NCBI RefSeq assembly: GCF_000421965.1
Contig: NZ_ATAY01000035.1
Location: 1-37,419 of the forward strand
DNA length: 37,419 nucleotides
Direction of reading: 5' to 3'
DNA from: Ruminiclostridium papyrosolvens C7
GTDB taxonomy: Bacteria > Bacillota > Clostridia > Acetivibrionales > DSM-1351
This document shows, piece by piece, positions 8,218 to 18,400 of this stretch. The position numbers and the translations under genes were made by a program. Numbering within the stretch: the first letter of the stretch is position 1; every line of letters starts with the position of its first letter. Under the pieces are notes generated by a model that saw only the letters and a program-made list of their open reading frames with translations, was not told where the DNA came from and ran no database searches.

Positions 8218-10899
8218 TCAGGCTTGCAAAGCTGCAACCTTTTTCTTTAGTTTTTTAATTAAATTTTCTTGTTCCTTTACCTCACCTACAAGAACAGTAA
8301 GTATTTCCATTGGGCTGATGGCTTTTTTATCACCGGATGCAAGGATATCAGGAACATCCTCTGCAATAAAGCCCATTGTTTTTCTTTTTCTATCCCCTTT
8401 AAAGTTAAACTCAACCGGATCAAGACTCTCAATAGTACTTCTGACTTTTTCTTTTTTAAGCTTCTTGATATTTTCCTTGATTTCTTTTGTTGATGTATAA
8501 TAGAAGTTTCCTTCAACATATGTCCCGCCACTTGCCCGCAAACGTATCCTGTCTCCCTTGTTTCCTATTATTGTATTGGTTACTGTTGTCCAATAACCAC
8601 AGCCATTAGGAATATTCCATGGACAAGTGGAGACAAAATAATTTTGTGTGTATGTTTCAATATTACTGTCATTTGAGATTCCTATCTCAAGTGTCATATT
8701 TTCCCCGCCTCCGCGGAGTGTATCTGAATAGTATCTGATCCATGCAGCATCATCAGTGTTTTTAGGTTTTTCAAACATTATCCCTTTTACGCTACAATTT
8801 CCAACACCCGGTATTATTGCTCCCTTTGCCTGTATATTTCCGCTGGCTTTTAAAGGTCCATTAACATCAAGATGGTCCCATATTGAAACTTTTCTTCCCT
8901 GTCCACCTGATCTGTTTCCGACTATCATCAGTGTTTTATAGTCACTTGTATCGTTGGATATTTCAGCATTACCTGAGGCTGTATCAGGGAAACCGCTCCA
9001 CTTTGCTGTAAAGCGAATAGGGTTTAAACTACTCATAAATCGTGTAGTTCCAACCACATCCAGTTTGTCCATGGGTGTATATGTGCCTACCCCTACATTA
9101 CTAGGTGTTAATAAACATATGTTGTCGTTGCTATCATTTGAAGTACCTATTTCCAACGTACATGCTTCTCCATTTTTAGGATAGTATTTTATCCAAGCAC
9201 TATCTTGTGAGCCTCCGCCGGGGTTACTTGGAAAAATTACTCCATTATTGCCGGCTCCCGAACTCAAGGTAAGTACTTCGGAAATTTGCATGTTTCCGTT
9301 TATGCTTAGTATTCCGTTAACATCCAACCTGTCCCATATAGCTACTTTTCTTCCCTGACCGGCAGACTGATTTCCAACAATCATCAAAGCCTTGTTCACT
9401 GTTGTATCATTACATATTTCTGCCTGATTTGTTGTAATATCAGGAAAAGCAGTCCATTGGGAAGTAAACCTTATAGGATTTAATCCACCAAGCATCCTTG
9501 TACTGCCACAAACTTCAAGAGTATCAGTTGGATATATGGTGCCGATACCTACATTTCCATTATCTTTCCATGAAAGAATCGGCTTTTGGCCATTCTCAAC
9601 TGTTCCGAGAATACCTCCTTTTTTGCCCGTCAGTACAGGTCCATCGACATCATTATTTGCAAATGATTTACCATTTCCGTAATATGACAGTGAACCTGAT
9701 AAAAATAATATGTCTTTTTGAGGAAATACCATATTTGCTAAAGAAGATATGTCTCCTTCTGTATTAACAGATAGTGTTGTGCCTTTAGCTAACGAAAATA
9801 ATTTGCTGTGTCCATGCATATCATCAACAAAATATCTTTTTTCCTTATTATTGAGCTTTTCCCACGTAGCTCCATATACAACAGGATAAAGATCATTTCC
9901 GAGTCCTGCCTTCCACACTTTATCGCCCTCGAACCATACTATTCTGCCATCAGGAGCAACTCCAGGGCCTCCACGAAAAACTTCAAGTCCACCATCCCTT
10001 AGATCCCAGAGATCAGGGTAGTCATCATTTTTACTGTTTAGCTGAAGAAAACTCTCTTTGGTAAGGAATTCATCCTTAACTACACCGTCTTTTTTGTGGA
10101 TTAATTTTCCTTCGAAGCTTAAATCATTAACTACGTCTACGTCGCCACTAAATTTTACATATTTGGAATTTATATCAAGCTGTTTGACATTTACTTTATC
10201 AGCTTCAGGAATTGAAGAAATATAAGGCATGGCTTTTATATCTTCACCTAATTTGAAAATGAACTTTTTTAGCTCCAAAACCTTGGCATATGGACCGGCA
10301 TACACTCTCAAAGGAGTTCCATCAACATCGTCTTCAAAAATACATGTGCTGTCAACAACTACTTCATAATACGAATTAACGCTGCCGTCACCGTTATTAA
10401 TTTTTTTCTCTACTTTTTTGGGCACGACTCTTGCTAATATGATATTTTCTTTGCAGTTTTCGGGCTTTTTATTTGCGCAACTGATTTTTCCACGTTCCCA
10501 CAAATGTATTTCCTGACCTTGACCTTTTTCATTGTCCCGGTCAGCTTCGATTTCGCAATAGCTGACGAAGATATAAATGTTTTCTTCTGCCGGATAGTCT
10601 GAAAGATCCAGTGGATTATCAGGATGCCCCTCATATATTATTATTTGCCTGCTGGTACTCTCTTCCAATCCATAAGCTCCCACATTTGTTAAGTCCAGTG
10701 CAGCTCCTTCTGTAACAACAACCCCCATGCTGCTGTCTATTACAGGCTTCACCTCAAGACCGCAGACTATACCCCAAGTATGTAGGTACCGGTTATGGAA
10801 ACCCTGAATTCTCCTAAGGTACTCTTTATCCTGTTTATAGTCTTCCGCCTTCAAAAAGAGTCCGTCAAAATATCTCATTCTCTTTAATTCTTTTCCCAT
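8218..10899 (-). CDS. eCIS tail fibre with S74-like chaperone tail (fibre 2)
   Basis: An 893-aa fibre. Residues 1-50 (MGKELKRMRYFDGLFLKAED... HNRYLHTWGIVCGLEV) match the other two fibres and are the probable attachment domain. One GLEVFRG...WKAG module and one MHGHS motif follow near residues 310-370. The central part has two copies of a repeat with NPIRFT.W..FPD...EI.NDT..KALMIVGN..GQGRKV.IWD.LDVNG, each followed by WI.YY...TLEIG.SND, probably globular beta domains exposed on the fibre. The last 95 residues are an S74/endosialidase-type chaperone (STKEIKENI with Ser and Lys in place, then GFIAEDVPDI) ending in a Lys-rich coiled coil. It appears to be a paralogue of the 875-aa fibre, and each is followed by a paralogous small coiled-coil gene, so the pair probably arose by duplication. 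Target unknown. Confidence 0.85.
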   Translation of the reverse strand: MGKELKRMRYFDGLFLKAEDYKQDKEYLRRIQGFHNRYLHTWGIVCGLEVKPVIDSSMGVVVTEGAALDLTNVGAYGLEESTSRQIIIYEGHPDNPLDLSDYPAEENIYIFVSYCEIEADRDNEKGQGQEIHLWERGKISCANKKPENCKENIILARVVPKKVEKKINNGDGSVNSYYEVVVDSTCIFEDDVDGTPLRVYAGPYAKVLELKKFIFKLGEDIKAMPYISSIPEADKVNVKQLDINSKYVKFSGDVDVVNDLSFEGKLIHKKDGVVKDEFLTKESFLQLNSKNDDYPDLWDLRDGGLEVFRGGPGVAPDGRIVWFEGDKVWKAGLGNDLYPVVYGATWEKLNNKEKRYFVDDMHGHSKLFSLAKGTTLSVNTEGDISSLANMVFPQKDILFLSGSLSYYGNGKSFANNDVDGPVLTGKKGGILGTVENGQKPILSWKDNGNVGIGTIYPTDTLEVCGSTRMLGGLNPIRFTSQWTAFPDITTNQAEICNDTTVNKALMIVGNQSAGQGRKVAIWDRLDVNGILSINGNMQISEVLTLSSGAGNNGVIFPSNPGGGSQDSAWIKYYPKNGEACTLEIGTSNDSNDNICLLTPSNVGVGTYTPMDKLDVVGTTRFMSSLNPIRFTAKWSGFPDTASGNAEISNDTSDYKTLMIVGNRSGGQGRKVSIWDHLDVNGPLKASGNIQAKGAIIPGVGNCSVKGIMFEKPKNTDDAAWIRYYSDTLRGGGENMTLEIGISNDSNIETYTQNYFVSTCPWNIPNGCGYWTTVTNTIIGNKGDRIRLRASGGTYVEGNFYYTSTKEIKENIKKLKKEKVRSTIESLDPVEFNFKGDRKRKTMGFIAEDVPDILASGDKKAISPMEILTVLVGEVKEQENLIKKLKKKVAALQA

Positions 10900-10960
10900 T
10901 TCCTCTTCCTCCGGATACTCAAAATGATGCCATCCTCGGCACTATATTTTAAACGTTTCA

Positions 10961-11137
10961 TCAGGAATCAGAGGATTCTTCTTGTACAAGCTCTTCAAGC
11001 ACCTGTATGGCTCCATTAATTCTCAAAAGAGTATATACAATGTTTGTACGTTGCACTTCCAGATTTTCCATTGCTTTCTGTCCGGACTCAAGTTCTGCCT
11101 TGAGCTCTTTTATCCTTGCATCGATTTGTTCATTCAT
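10961..11137 (-). CDS. Small coiled-coil protein between fibre genes (copy 1)
   Basis: A 58-aa protein; ATG at 11137 with GGAGG about 9 bases upstream, stop TGA at 10961-10963. It begins MNEQIDARIKELKAELESGQ and contains LLRINGAIQVLEEL and an acidic, Ser-rich tail. Same length, charge pattern and motifs as the 59-aa protein at 7974-8153, so the two are paralogues. It sits 26 bases after the 875-aa fibre and 61 bases before the 893-aa fibre. The fixed pairing with fibre genes suggests it helps fibre trimerisation or docking; this is inference. Confidence 0.85.
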   Translation of the reverse strand: MNEQIDARIKELKAELESGQKAMENLEVQRTNIVYTLLRINGAIQVLEELVQEESSDS

Positions 11138-11163
11138 ATTTAAAAACCTCCAATATTTTTTGT

Positions 11164-13791
11164 TTAACTGGCTAATGTTTCTATTTGTTGCTGAAGCTGT
11201 GTTATCGCCTCTCTCTGGTCCTTTACAACACTGGTTAGTACCGCAATTATTTCCATAGGGCTAATGGCTTTTTGATCGTTTGCTGCAACAGGCCCCGGCA
11301 TATCCTCTGCTATGAAGCCCAAAGTTGTTTTTTCATTGTCTCCCTTGAAATTGAACGTAACAGGATTCATTCCGTCCAATATCTGTTTTGCCTTTTTCGT
11401 TGTAAGTGATGTTATATTTTCCTTGAGATCCCTTGATGAACTGTAGTAGAAGTACCCGTCTACATAAACACCGCCGCTGGCAGTAAGCTTTATACGGTCA
11501 CCGCCTCCGTAATATCCTCCTGTCCCAACATCATTGGCTATACCTATCTCAAGGGTCATATTTTCGCCGCCGCCTCGGCTTTGATCCGAATAGTACCTTA
11601 TCCATGCACTATCCCCGGTACCTCCAAAATAATCCTTAGGAAACATTATTCCATTACTTTCGCTATAACCTATGCTTGGAATTATTGCACACTGAGTTTG
11701 AACATCACCACTGACATTCAGGATTCCATTTACTTCCAGTCTATCCCATATTGAAACTTTTCTACCCTGTTTTCCCGACTTGTTTCCAACTATCATCAGG
11801 GACTTGAAATTTGTTGTATCATTACATATCTCAGCCTGATTTTCTGCAAAGTCAGGGAATCCGCTCCAAGATGATGTAAACCTTATTGGATTTGAACCGC
11901 TTAAAAGTCTTGTATAGCCACTTACATCCAGCTTATCATTGGGATTTGAGGTTCCTATTCCTACATTCCCCGATGCCATGAGTGATATGCTGTCATCACC
12001 ATCATTTGAGGTTCCAATCTCCAAGGTACATGCTTCGCCGCTTCTGGGATAGTATCTTATCCAGGCACTATCTCCCGAGCCTCCTCCCGGATTACTTGGG
12101 AATACAATACCATTGGTTTTCTCTTTCCCTGCACTTGGCGTAAGCGCCTGATTTAGTTGCATATTACCATTTACATATAAGAATCCGTTAACTTCAAGCC
12201 TATCCCAAACAGCTACTTTTCTGCCTTGTCCAGCAGATTTGTTTCCTACAATCATTAATGCTTTATAGGTACCTGTATCATTACTGATTTCAGCACCATT
12301 GGTAATTGAATCCGGAAAGCCGGACCATGAAGGAGTAAAACGTAAAGGATTTGAATTGCTGAGTATACGCATGGTTCCGTTGACTTCCATCGTGTCATCT
12401 TTTGGATTGCTTTCTCCTATTCCTACATTTCCAAGGCTATTCCATGTTATGACCGGTTTCTGTCCGCCATCTGTTGTTCCCAATATTCCGCCTTTTTGAC
12501 CGAATAATACCGGCCCGTCTACATTCAGACCTGCAAATGGTTTTCCTATACCGTACCAGCCAAGACCGTGGTTGACATTGCCGTTGTCCCTAAGCCATAT
12601 TGTCTTGTCATTCATATTCAGATTTCCGTATGCAGAAAGATTTCCTTTATCATCTGCCTCAAGGGCTACTCCACCATCGAAACTGATTTTTGAATGTCTG
12701 TGAAGTTCATCTACAATGTCGTTTTTTATTAGTTTTTCCCATACCGGGCCGTAAGCTATATTCCATAGTTCTCCTGCATAACCCATTTTCCAGCATTTAT
12801 CTAATTCTGACCACACAATCCGTGCATCCAACGATTTTCCATCAACGTAATCCCTGAATACCTCCAGTCCGCCATCCTGTAATATCCATGTGCTGTCGTT
12901 CTCAGATTTACTGTTTACCTGTACGAATGTGTTTGAAACTTCAAGATCTTTTTGAACTGCTCCCATGTTTGTAAGGTTTCCGTGTACCTCCAAATCCCCC
13001 TTTATGTTGACTGACCCCGTGAAATTTGCGAACGTGGAATTAACCTCAAGACCTATGCCCTTTTTCTTGTCCTCTTCCAAGGCTCTTACAAATGGCATTC
13101 CGGCTACATCATCATTCAATTTAAATATGATTTTTTGCAGTGACAACACTTCTCCGGCAGGGCCGGCATACCTTCTAAGAGGAATTTTTTCTTCCTCATC
13201 ATCAAAGTATGATATTAAGCTAATAACTTTTTTGCTTTCAATTTGAGTACCATCTTCGCTGCCATCCTCATTAATAATCAAGGGGTTTGTGTCCTGGCTA
13301 CTGTTTTGGGCCAGCCCAACTTCCACTCTGGCAAGAATTATGTACTTTTTCTCGTCAACCGGTTTCTCTGTACCGTGCCAGATACGTCCTCTCTCCCAGG
13401 TATGTATTGCCTCGCCTTTTCCCTTTTCGAGGTTTTCCTTGTCCTGATCTATTTCCTCATAGCTTGCATAAATGTAAATACTTTTATCATTTGCAAGGTA
13501 TTGGGACAAATCAATAATGCTGTCAGGATGTCCGTCATATATGTAGATATACTGACTTGTACTCTCTCCGTTATCTTCTGCTACAACCTCATTTATTGCT
13601 ATTCCTTCCTGAACCTTTACTGAACAGTTTTCTGACGGTACAACCGTTAATCCCTCAATTATTCCCCAAGTATGCAGATATCGGTTGTGTAGCTGCTGAA
13701 GTCTTCTCTGGTAATCTTGATCCAGTTTATAGTCTTCTGCATTCAAAAAGAGTCCGTCAAAATAGCGCATTCTTTTCAATTCTTTTCCCAT
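11164..13791 (-). CDS. eCIS tail fibre with S74-like chaperone tail (fibre 1)
   Basis: An 875-aa fibre, first of three. It opens with MGKELKRMRYFDGLFLNAEDY and HNRYLHTWGIIEGL, the common attachment domain. Near residues 310-360 is one GLEVFRD...WKMG module and an LHRHS motif. Two NPIRFT.SWSGFPD...MIVGNKS..GRKV.VWDRLEVNG repeats and associated WIRYY...TLEIG.SND blocks fill the centre. The C-terminal 100 residues form the autocleaving chaperone (SSRDLKENI, then GFIAEDMPGP, then a Gln-rich coiled coil). ATG at 13791 with GGAGG 10 bases upstream. It follows tail protein I by 48 bases, the usual place for fibres in phage-tail-like operons. Surface target (sugar or protein) cannot be read from the sequence. 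Confidence 0.85.
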   Translation of the reverse strand: MGKELKRMRYFDGLFLNAEDYKLDQDYQRRLQQLHNRYLHTWGIIEGLTVVPSENCSVKVQEGIAINEVVAEDNGESTSQYIYIYDGHPDSIIDLSQYLANDKSIYIYASYEEIDQDKENLEKGKGEAIHTWERGRIWHGTEKPVDEKKYIILARVEVGLAQNSSQDTNPLIINEDGSEDGTQIESKKVISLISYFDDEEEKIPLRRYAGPAGEVLSLQKIIFKLNDDVAGMPFVRALEEDKKKGIGLEVNSTFANFTGSVNIKGDLEVHGNLTNMGAVQKDLEVSNTFVQVNSKSENDSTWILQDGGLEVFRDYVDGKSLDARIVWSELDKCWKMGYAGELWNIAYGPVWEKLIKNDIVDELHRHSKISFDGGVALEADDKGNLSAYGNLNMNDKTIWLRDNGNVNHGLGWYGIGKPFAGLNVDGPVLFGQKGGILGTTDGGQKPVITWNSLGNVGIGESNPKDDTMEVNGTMRILSNSNPLRFTPSWSGFPDSITNGAEISNDTGTYKALMIVGNKSAGQGRKVAVWDRLEVNGFLYVNGNMQLNQALTPSAGKEKTNGIVFPSNPGGGSGDSAWIRYYPRSGEACTLEIGTSNDGDDSISLMASGNVGIGTSNPNDKLDVSGYTRLLSGSNPIRFTSSWSGFPDFAENQAEICNDTTNFKSLMIVGNKSGKQGRKVSIWDRLEVNGILNVSGDVQTQCAIIPSIGYSESNGIMFPKDYFGGTGDSAWIRYYSDQSRGGGENMTLEIGIANDVGTGGYYGGGDRIKLTASGGVYVDGYFYYSSSRDLKENITSLTTKKAKQILDGMNPVTFNFKGDNEKTTLGFIAEDMPGPVAANDQKAISPMEIIAVLTSVVKDQREAITQLQQQIETLAS

Positions 13792-13839
13792 TTTGCCACT
13801 TCCTCCGGATATTCAAAATGTTATTTTTTCTTCAAAATT

Positions 13840-14577
13840 CTACTCATCAATCATACCGCCCAGCAAAGTCTCTTTTCCCACCCTGGAATAAACCCCGACC
13901 CGCATTTCCGGTATTTCTACGTTAAGCCTGTAATTTGTATAAAACGGCTTTTCATCCTCAATTACTCTTCGTATAAGACTAACCTTGTTTTCCAGCATAG
14001 TTCTGCTGTGTGCCGGAATCATTGCGTTTACACAAAAGAAACAAGGTGAAGAGCTGCCAACCATGGTATTATGACCTATTTCTCTGGATTCCCCAATTCT
14101 TGCCGTATCCTGAAATTCATTTATTGAAATAGTGGTCTCCTCTCCTGAATACAGTTGCAGATATTCCAGCAGACCATCACAGGTTCCGCGTTTTTTGTAC
14201 AGTTGAACAATAGCCCCCATCATTTGTCTGTTGACGGAAGAACGTTTTTCCGGCAATGGTAATACCTGAACTTGAACAACATTTTTTTCGATAGTATCTT
14301 CTGATCCAAAAAATTCGATTCCGTCTTCCAAGTCCAGAGCAACCCATCCTGCAAGCCATTCAAGAAACTGAGAGGGTGTTTGCTCCGGGTCCAGATATAA
14401 ATCAAAATTATCTAGAATCTCTTCTATTCCCCGTGTTTCCTGAATCTCTGTTTTTCCTGAAAGAATCTGTTCAAAGGACTTTAACAACCGTCCCAGAAAA
14501 TCTCCGTCTTCATTATTTCCTTTTTGAAAAATTCGGGGGAGGTACTGGGTATATTTACTGCTTTCCTGATTACTCAT
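13840..14577 (-). CDS. Phage tail protein I-like baseplate protein
   Basis: A 245-aa protein of the tail protein I type (TIGR02242-like, P2 gpI; Afp12-related position). The opening SKYTQYLPRIFQKGN...FLGRLLKSFEQILSG, the segment IEEILDNFDLYLDPEQTPSQFLEWLAGWVALDL (near residues 45-80) and RQMMGAIVQLYKKRGTCDGLLEYL are typical. In phage-like tails this protein joins the baseplate wedge to the fibres, which fits its place between the J-like genes and the first fibre. Its ATG overlaps the stop of the J-like gene by one base (TAATG), so translation is coupled. Confidence 0.82.
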   Translation of the reverse strand: MSNQESSKYTQYLPRIFQKGNNEDGDFLGRLLKSFEQILSGKTEIQETRGIEEILDNFDLYLDPEQTPSQFLEWLAGWVALDLEDGIEFFGSEDTIEKNVVQVQVLPLPEKRSSVNRQMMGAIVQLYKKRGTCDGLLEYLQLYSGEETTISINEFQDTARIGESREIGHNTMVGSSSPCFFCVNAMIPAHSRTMLENKVSLIRRVIEDEKPFYTNYRLNVEIPEMRVGVYSRVGKETLLGGMIDE

Positions 14578-15446
14578 TATTCCACCTCGATGCTTAATTC
14601 TTTCAATCGTATTAACTGATATTGTTTAAGAAAGGGAGCATCCAGTTCCATATGTTTTACATGGTCAATCCCCTTGATCCCTTCCACAAGATAGTAGAGG
14701 TCGGATGCATAAAGATTTCTTCCCAGCGGCCATCCGTTTTTGTTTTCGCCGCCTGTAATAGGGTCTATGTATTTTTCTATAACCTCTCTTACCGTATCCC
14801 CCATTTTTTTATCTTTTGCAACAACCTGCATGTTGATTCTTATTTCCTGATAATCAGGATCAACTACATGCACTCTGTTTGTAAGTACTTTTCTTTCCAA
14901 CAAGTATTTTTTAATATATTGCTTGATGTCATATGCTTCTTTAGTAAGATCATTCTGATTTTTGGTTGACATGATTAGAATTACAGATATATGCCCAAAC
15001 TGACCGGCTTCATCTGTTTTGTTGTTTTCCATATCTCGGTTTGACAGACAGATTGTTCTTGCAATCAAATCAGGGTAGCTTTCTTTTATTTCAGGCTTTT
15101 CCATAAGTGCCTTTAATGCAAGAAACTCAAAATCCTCGGTAGTAACTGCTCTGGTACATTGAGTTAGCTGCTGCACACCACGTCGGATTCCCGAAGTTAG
15201 TTTCTCCCCATTCTCAAGCTGTGTCCCCAGTAGTTTTAGAAAACGCAGGTTGTTTTTTTCCGGTACTTGATCAATTCGGTAAATAATCATTTCACAGAGC
15301 CATGCAAACAATTCTACCAGTGTGATTCCCGGATCAGACGGGTTATGGTTTGTCCATTCAGGGGCATACATTGGTATTAATGATTTTGCTTCCTTAACAA
15401 GATCATCGAATGTAATTTCATCCAGTTTTTGTATTGGCAGTGACAT
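14577..15446 (-). CDS. Short baseplate J-like protein
   Basis: A 289-aa baseplate component. Residues 1-75 contain the motif DPGITLVELFAWLCEMIIYRIDQVPEKN, seen in putative baseplate assembly proteins of the TIGR02243 type, and near residue 100 TRAVTTEDFEFLALKAL, a gpJ-type motif. The C-terminal half (YQEIRINMQVVAKDK...VREVIEKYIDPITGG...NGWPLGRNLYASDLYYLVEGIKGIDHV) is the usual end of a J-like fold. It lacks the large inserts of the 1204-aa protein, so the wedge may contain one long and one short J-like subunit. ATG at 15446 has AAGGAGGT upstream; 53 bases separate it from the long J gene. Confidence 0.82.
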   Translation of the reverse strand: MSLPIQKLDEITFDDLVKEAKSLIPMYAPEWTNHNPSDPGITLVELFAWLCEMIIYRIDQVPEKNNLRFLKLLGTQLENGEKLTSGIRRGVQQLTQCTRAVTTEDFEFLALKALMEKPEIKESYPDLIARTICLSNRDMENNKTDEAGQFGHISVILIMSTKNQNDLTKEAYDIKQYIKKYLLERKVLTNRVHVVDPDYQEIRINMQVVAKDKKMGDTVREVIEKYIDPITGGENKNGWPLGRNLYASDLYYLVEGIKGIDHVKHMELDAPFLKQYQLIRLKELSIEVE

Positions 15447-15499
15447 TTTATGTACCTCCTTTCATATATTTTTCATAGGATTAGACACTAATTTAAAAT

Positions 15500-18400
15500 C
15501 TAATCCTTATTAGGAAAGCAATGGTCACATTTTGCTCCTTTGGGTTCGTCACTGATTTTTTCAAGATATCTTCTGTCTTCTTTTAATAGTTCTCCAATAC
15601 TACACTCTTCCGCAGGATTGATGGAATCATGTATGACATTTGTATCCCTGTTAAGAAGGTATGGAAACTTTATTTCTGACTTTTTATTTATAAAATGCTC
15701 TCCGCTGTATACCAGCTCATCTTCCTCTAAAAATACATCACCCTCTAAAACTTCGCTTATTTTAAGAGGTGTTGTATTTACATATTCATCATTTCTGCTT
15801 AAAAAGACTACATCTCTGGCTTCAGGGACAGCTATTTTTATATAAAAGGTTTCACTCTGTGCTTTTATTTCATTTAATATAAAGGACCGTATGAACAAAT
15901 CCGGTGTAGCCTCAGCTTCTATATCACTGCCAACAGGATAATCAGCTTCAAGAGGTTCTCCGTCAAAAGTCCTGCATTGCAGAGTATCACCTTCTACTGA
16001 TTCAACTATCAGTTCCTTTGAAGGGCAATTTACACAGGTAAGCATAATTCTGTCGCCTTCTCGGAATCCTTTTACAAGAAGGGTTCGAACATCCTTGTTT
16101 GCCTCGAGCTTTTGTGCTAGTGCAAATATTATTCGGTTATCTTTGCTTTTTACGGCACAATATGATGGGTAAGTAATAGCAGGCCTGAATGGTACTTCTT
16201 TTAGTAATTCTATATTAAGGGTATAACATTGAACCGAAGCTTTAACGGAGATGTCTGTAATGTAGTCTACTCCGGGTGTATTTTTTATTACTGAACAAAC
16301 CTCGGATATATACAGATTTTTCCCAAGTGTCCAACCGGTTTTTTCCTGTCCACCTCTTAAAGGATTCAAGAACTCCCTTAAATTTTCTATAATATTACCC
16401 TCTATAATTTTTGCTGATTCAGGTTTTGTATATTTAACAGATGCCTCTATTCCGATTCTTATATAGTCAGGCCCTATTATGTCAAGCCGAGGACTGTCAG
16501 GATTATTTAAAACAGTTGGGATTCGTTGAGTCAGGTGTTTTTCTATTTCATTTAAAAGCTCCTGACTTGGGGTAGGCTTTGGAGCATCATAATCAGGAAC
16601 CACGATTACTGTTGCTTTCCCAGGACAAAAATCCAAATTCTGGTCCATTGTTGGAAAGCACTTTACAAGTGCTATCTGAGGTGCAGCCTCACGAACAAGC
16701 CATTCCACATCTTCACAGGTTATTCCCCTGTCCATACTTTTTAATGTGTGTGGTCCTCGTTTTTTGGTTTCCTCAACCTCTTCCTGATCAAAGCCTCCAT
16801 CAGCTGCTACGGGGTTTGTGGCTAAATCTATACCCGGATAGCTGTCCCATAGTTTTTTTATTGTATCTGCTTCGACATTTCCACAAGAGCCCCCGCCATA
16901 TTTGTAATCACACTGTATATTCTCTTTTCCGGCAGGAGGAATCATGCCGTTATTACCATCTCCGAAGGTAATAACACCGCTATTGTTATCAAGCATATAG
17001 TGCCTGCTGTCCGGTTCAGACAATGAAAAAGTCTGAACTTCTTCCCATATTATTGCATCCGCCTGCCCAAGTATTTCTTTTACCCTAACCACTTGACCAT
17101 TTAATACCGGAGTACGTGAAAATTGGAATGTCTGGTTTGGTTCCCCGTTACTTGAACCCAGTATCTCATTTTGTATTGTATTTGAGTTGGATGCCCACAC
17201 TGCATTTGAATAAATCGCATTTAATCTGGGATAAACTATATAATCTCCGTCAATTTGATTTGCACTCTCAAGTCTTGCTCGCACCCAGAACATATCCGAC
17301 CCGAAAAGGGGTATTTTTTCAATATCACCGGGAATGACAAGCTGCTGAATCTCTCTTCTTGTAAAATCCCTTACTGCATCATTAACACTTAGTGCCAACC
17401 ATTTTCTTCCGTTTGAATATTCCCATGCAACAACCGGCTTTTTACCTTTCTGGTCTCCTGTAAGTGGAAAAAACAAAGAAACAGGCAAGTTACTTATATC
17501 TCTGTTAAAGCCCAGATATAAGGCAGGTTCACTATCTGTACATGAAGCAAACAGTTTAAAGGTTTTTCCTGTGGAAAGACATTCCTTGGTTTTTTCCCCC
17601 ATAATAAAGTTATTCTCTGTTATTACATTCTCCGGGAATACTTCCGGAGATGAATATGTATAATCAACTAGTAATTCCTTTATTGACGGTGGAATGAATG
17701 TAGGTTCAATGTACTCAGCCTCTGTTACAGTAATTTGCTCATTATTATTTAACAATACAGGCTTTGGTACATATGAAACCCTTCCATCTTCACCATAGTT
17801 GCCTCCGATTATTCTTACACGTATCCAGTAATTTTCCTCACCATTTATACTATGTGATTGTATTTCTGGACATTTAAATTTTATCTTTCCGCTTTTTGTT
17901 AAGGCATAGGTGGTATCCGAATAAATTAAGCCTTCCTTTATACAGGTACTGCTGCCTGATTTATCTGACATTCCGATTTTTGCAAATCCATTCCATTTAG
18001 CACCATTCCAATATTCCCATGCAAGTAAGATATTTTTAGTATCAGGTGTACTTTTTGCATCTGAAAGATTAATTCCCAAAGTTATGTCTGCATCTTTTTT
18101 TGAAAAAGCCTCTTTACAAGCAAAGTAAAATGTGTCGTTGAATGTTGGTCTTTCTCCAAAAGGGTAGAAATCTTTTGTTAAATCAATCGGTGCGTAATTA
18201 AAGACTGCTATACCGGGAGCAATCCCACTTCCCAAAGTATCAACACTTATTTTTATATCCTCAACATCAGGCAAAAGATTTGTATCTCTCAGAGCTGATT
18301 TTAACTCAGCGTAAATCCAATGGTTCTTCCAGCAACTAAAAGAATTGTCTTTCTTGTATCCTGATATTTCTTTTTGAGAAATCCCCGTTATACCTGAAAA

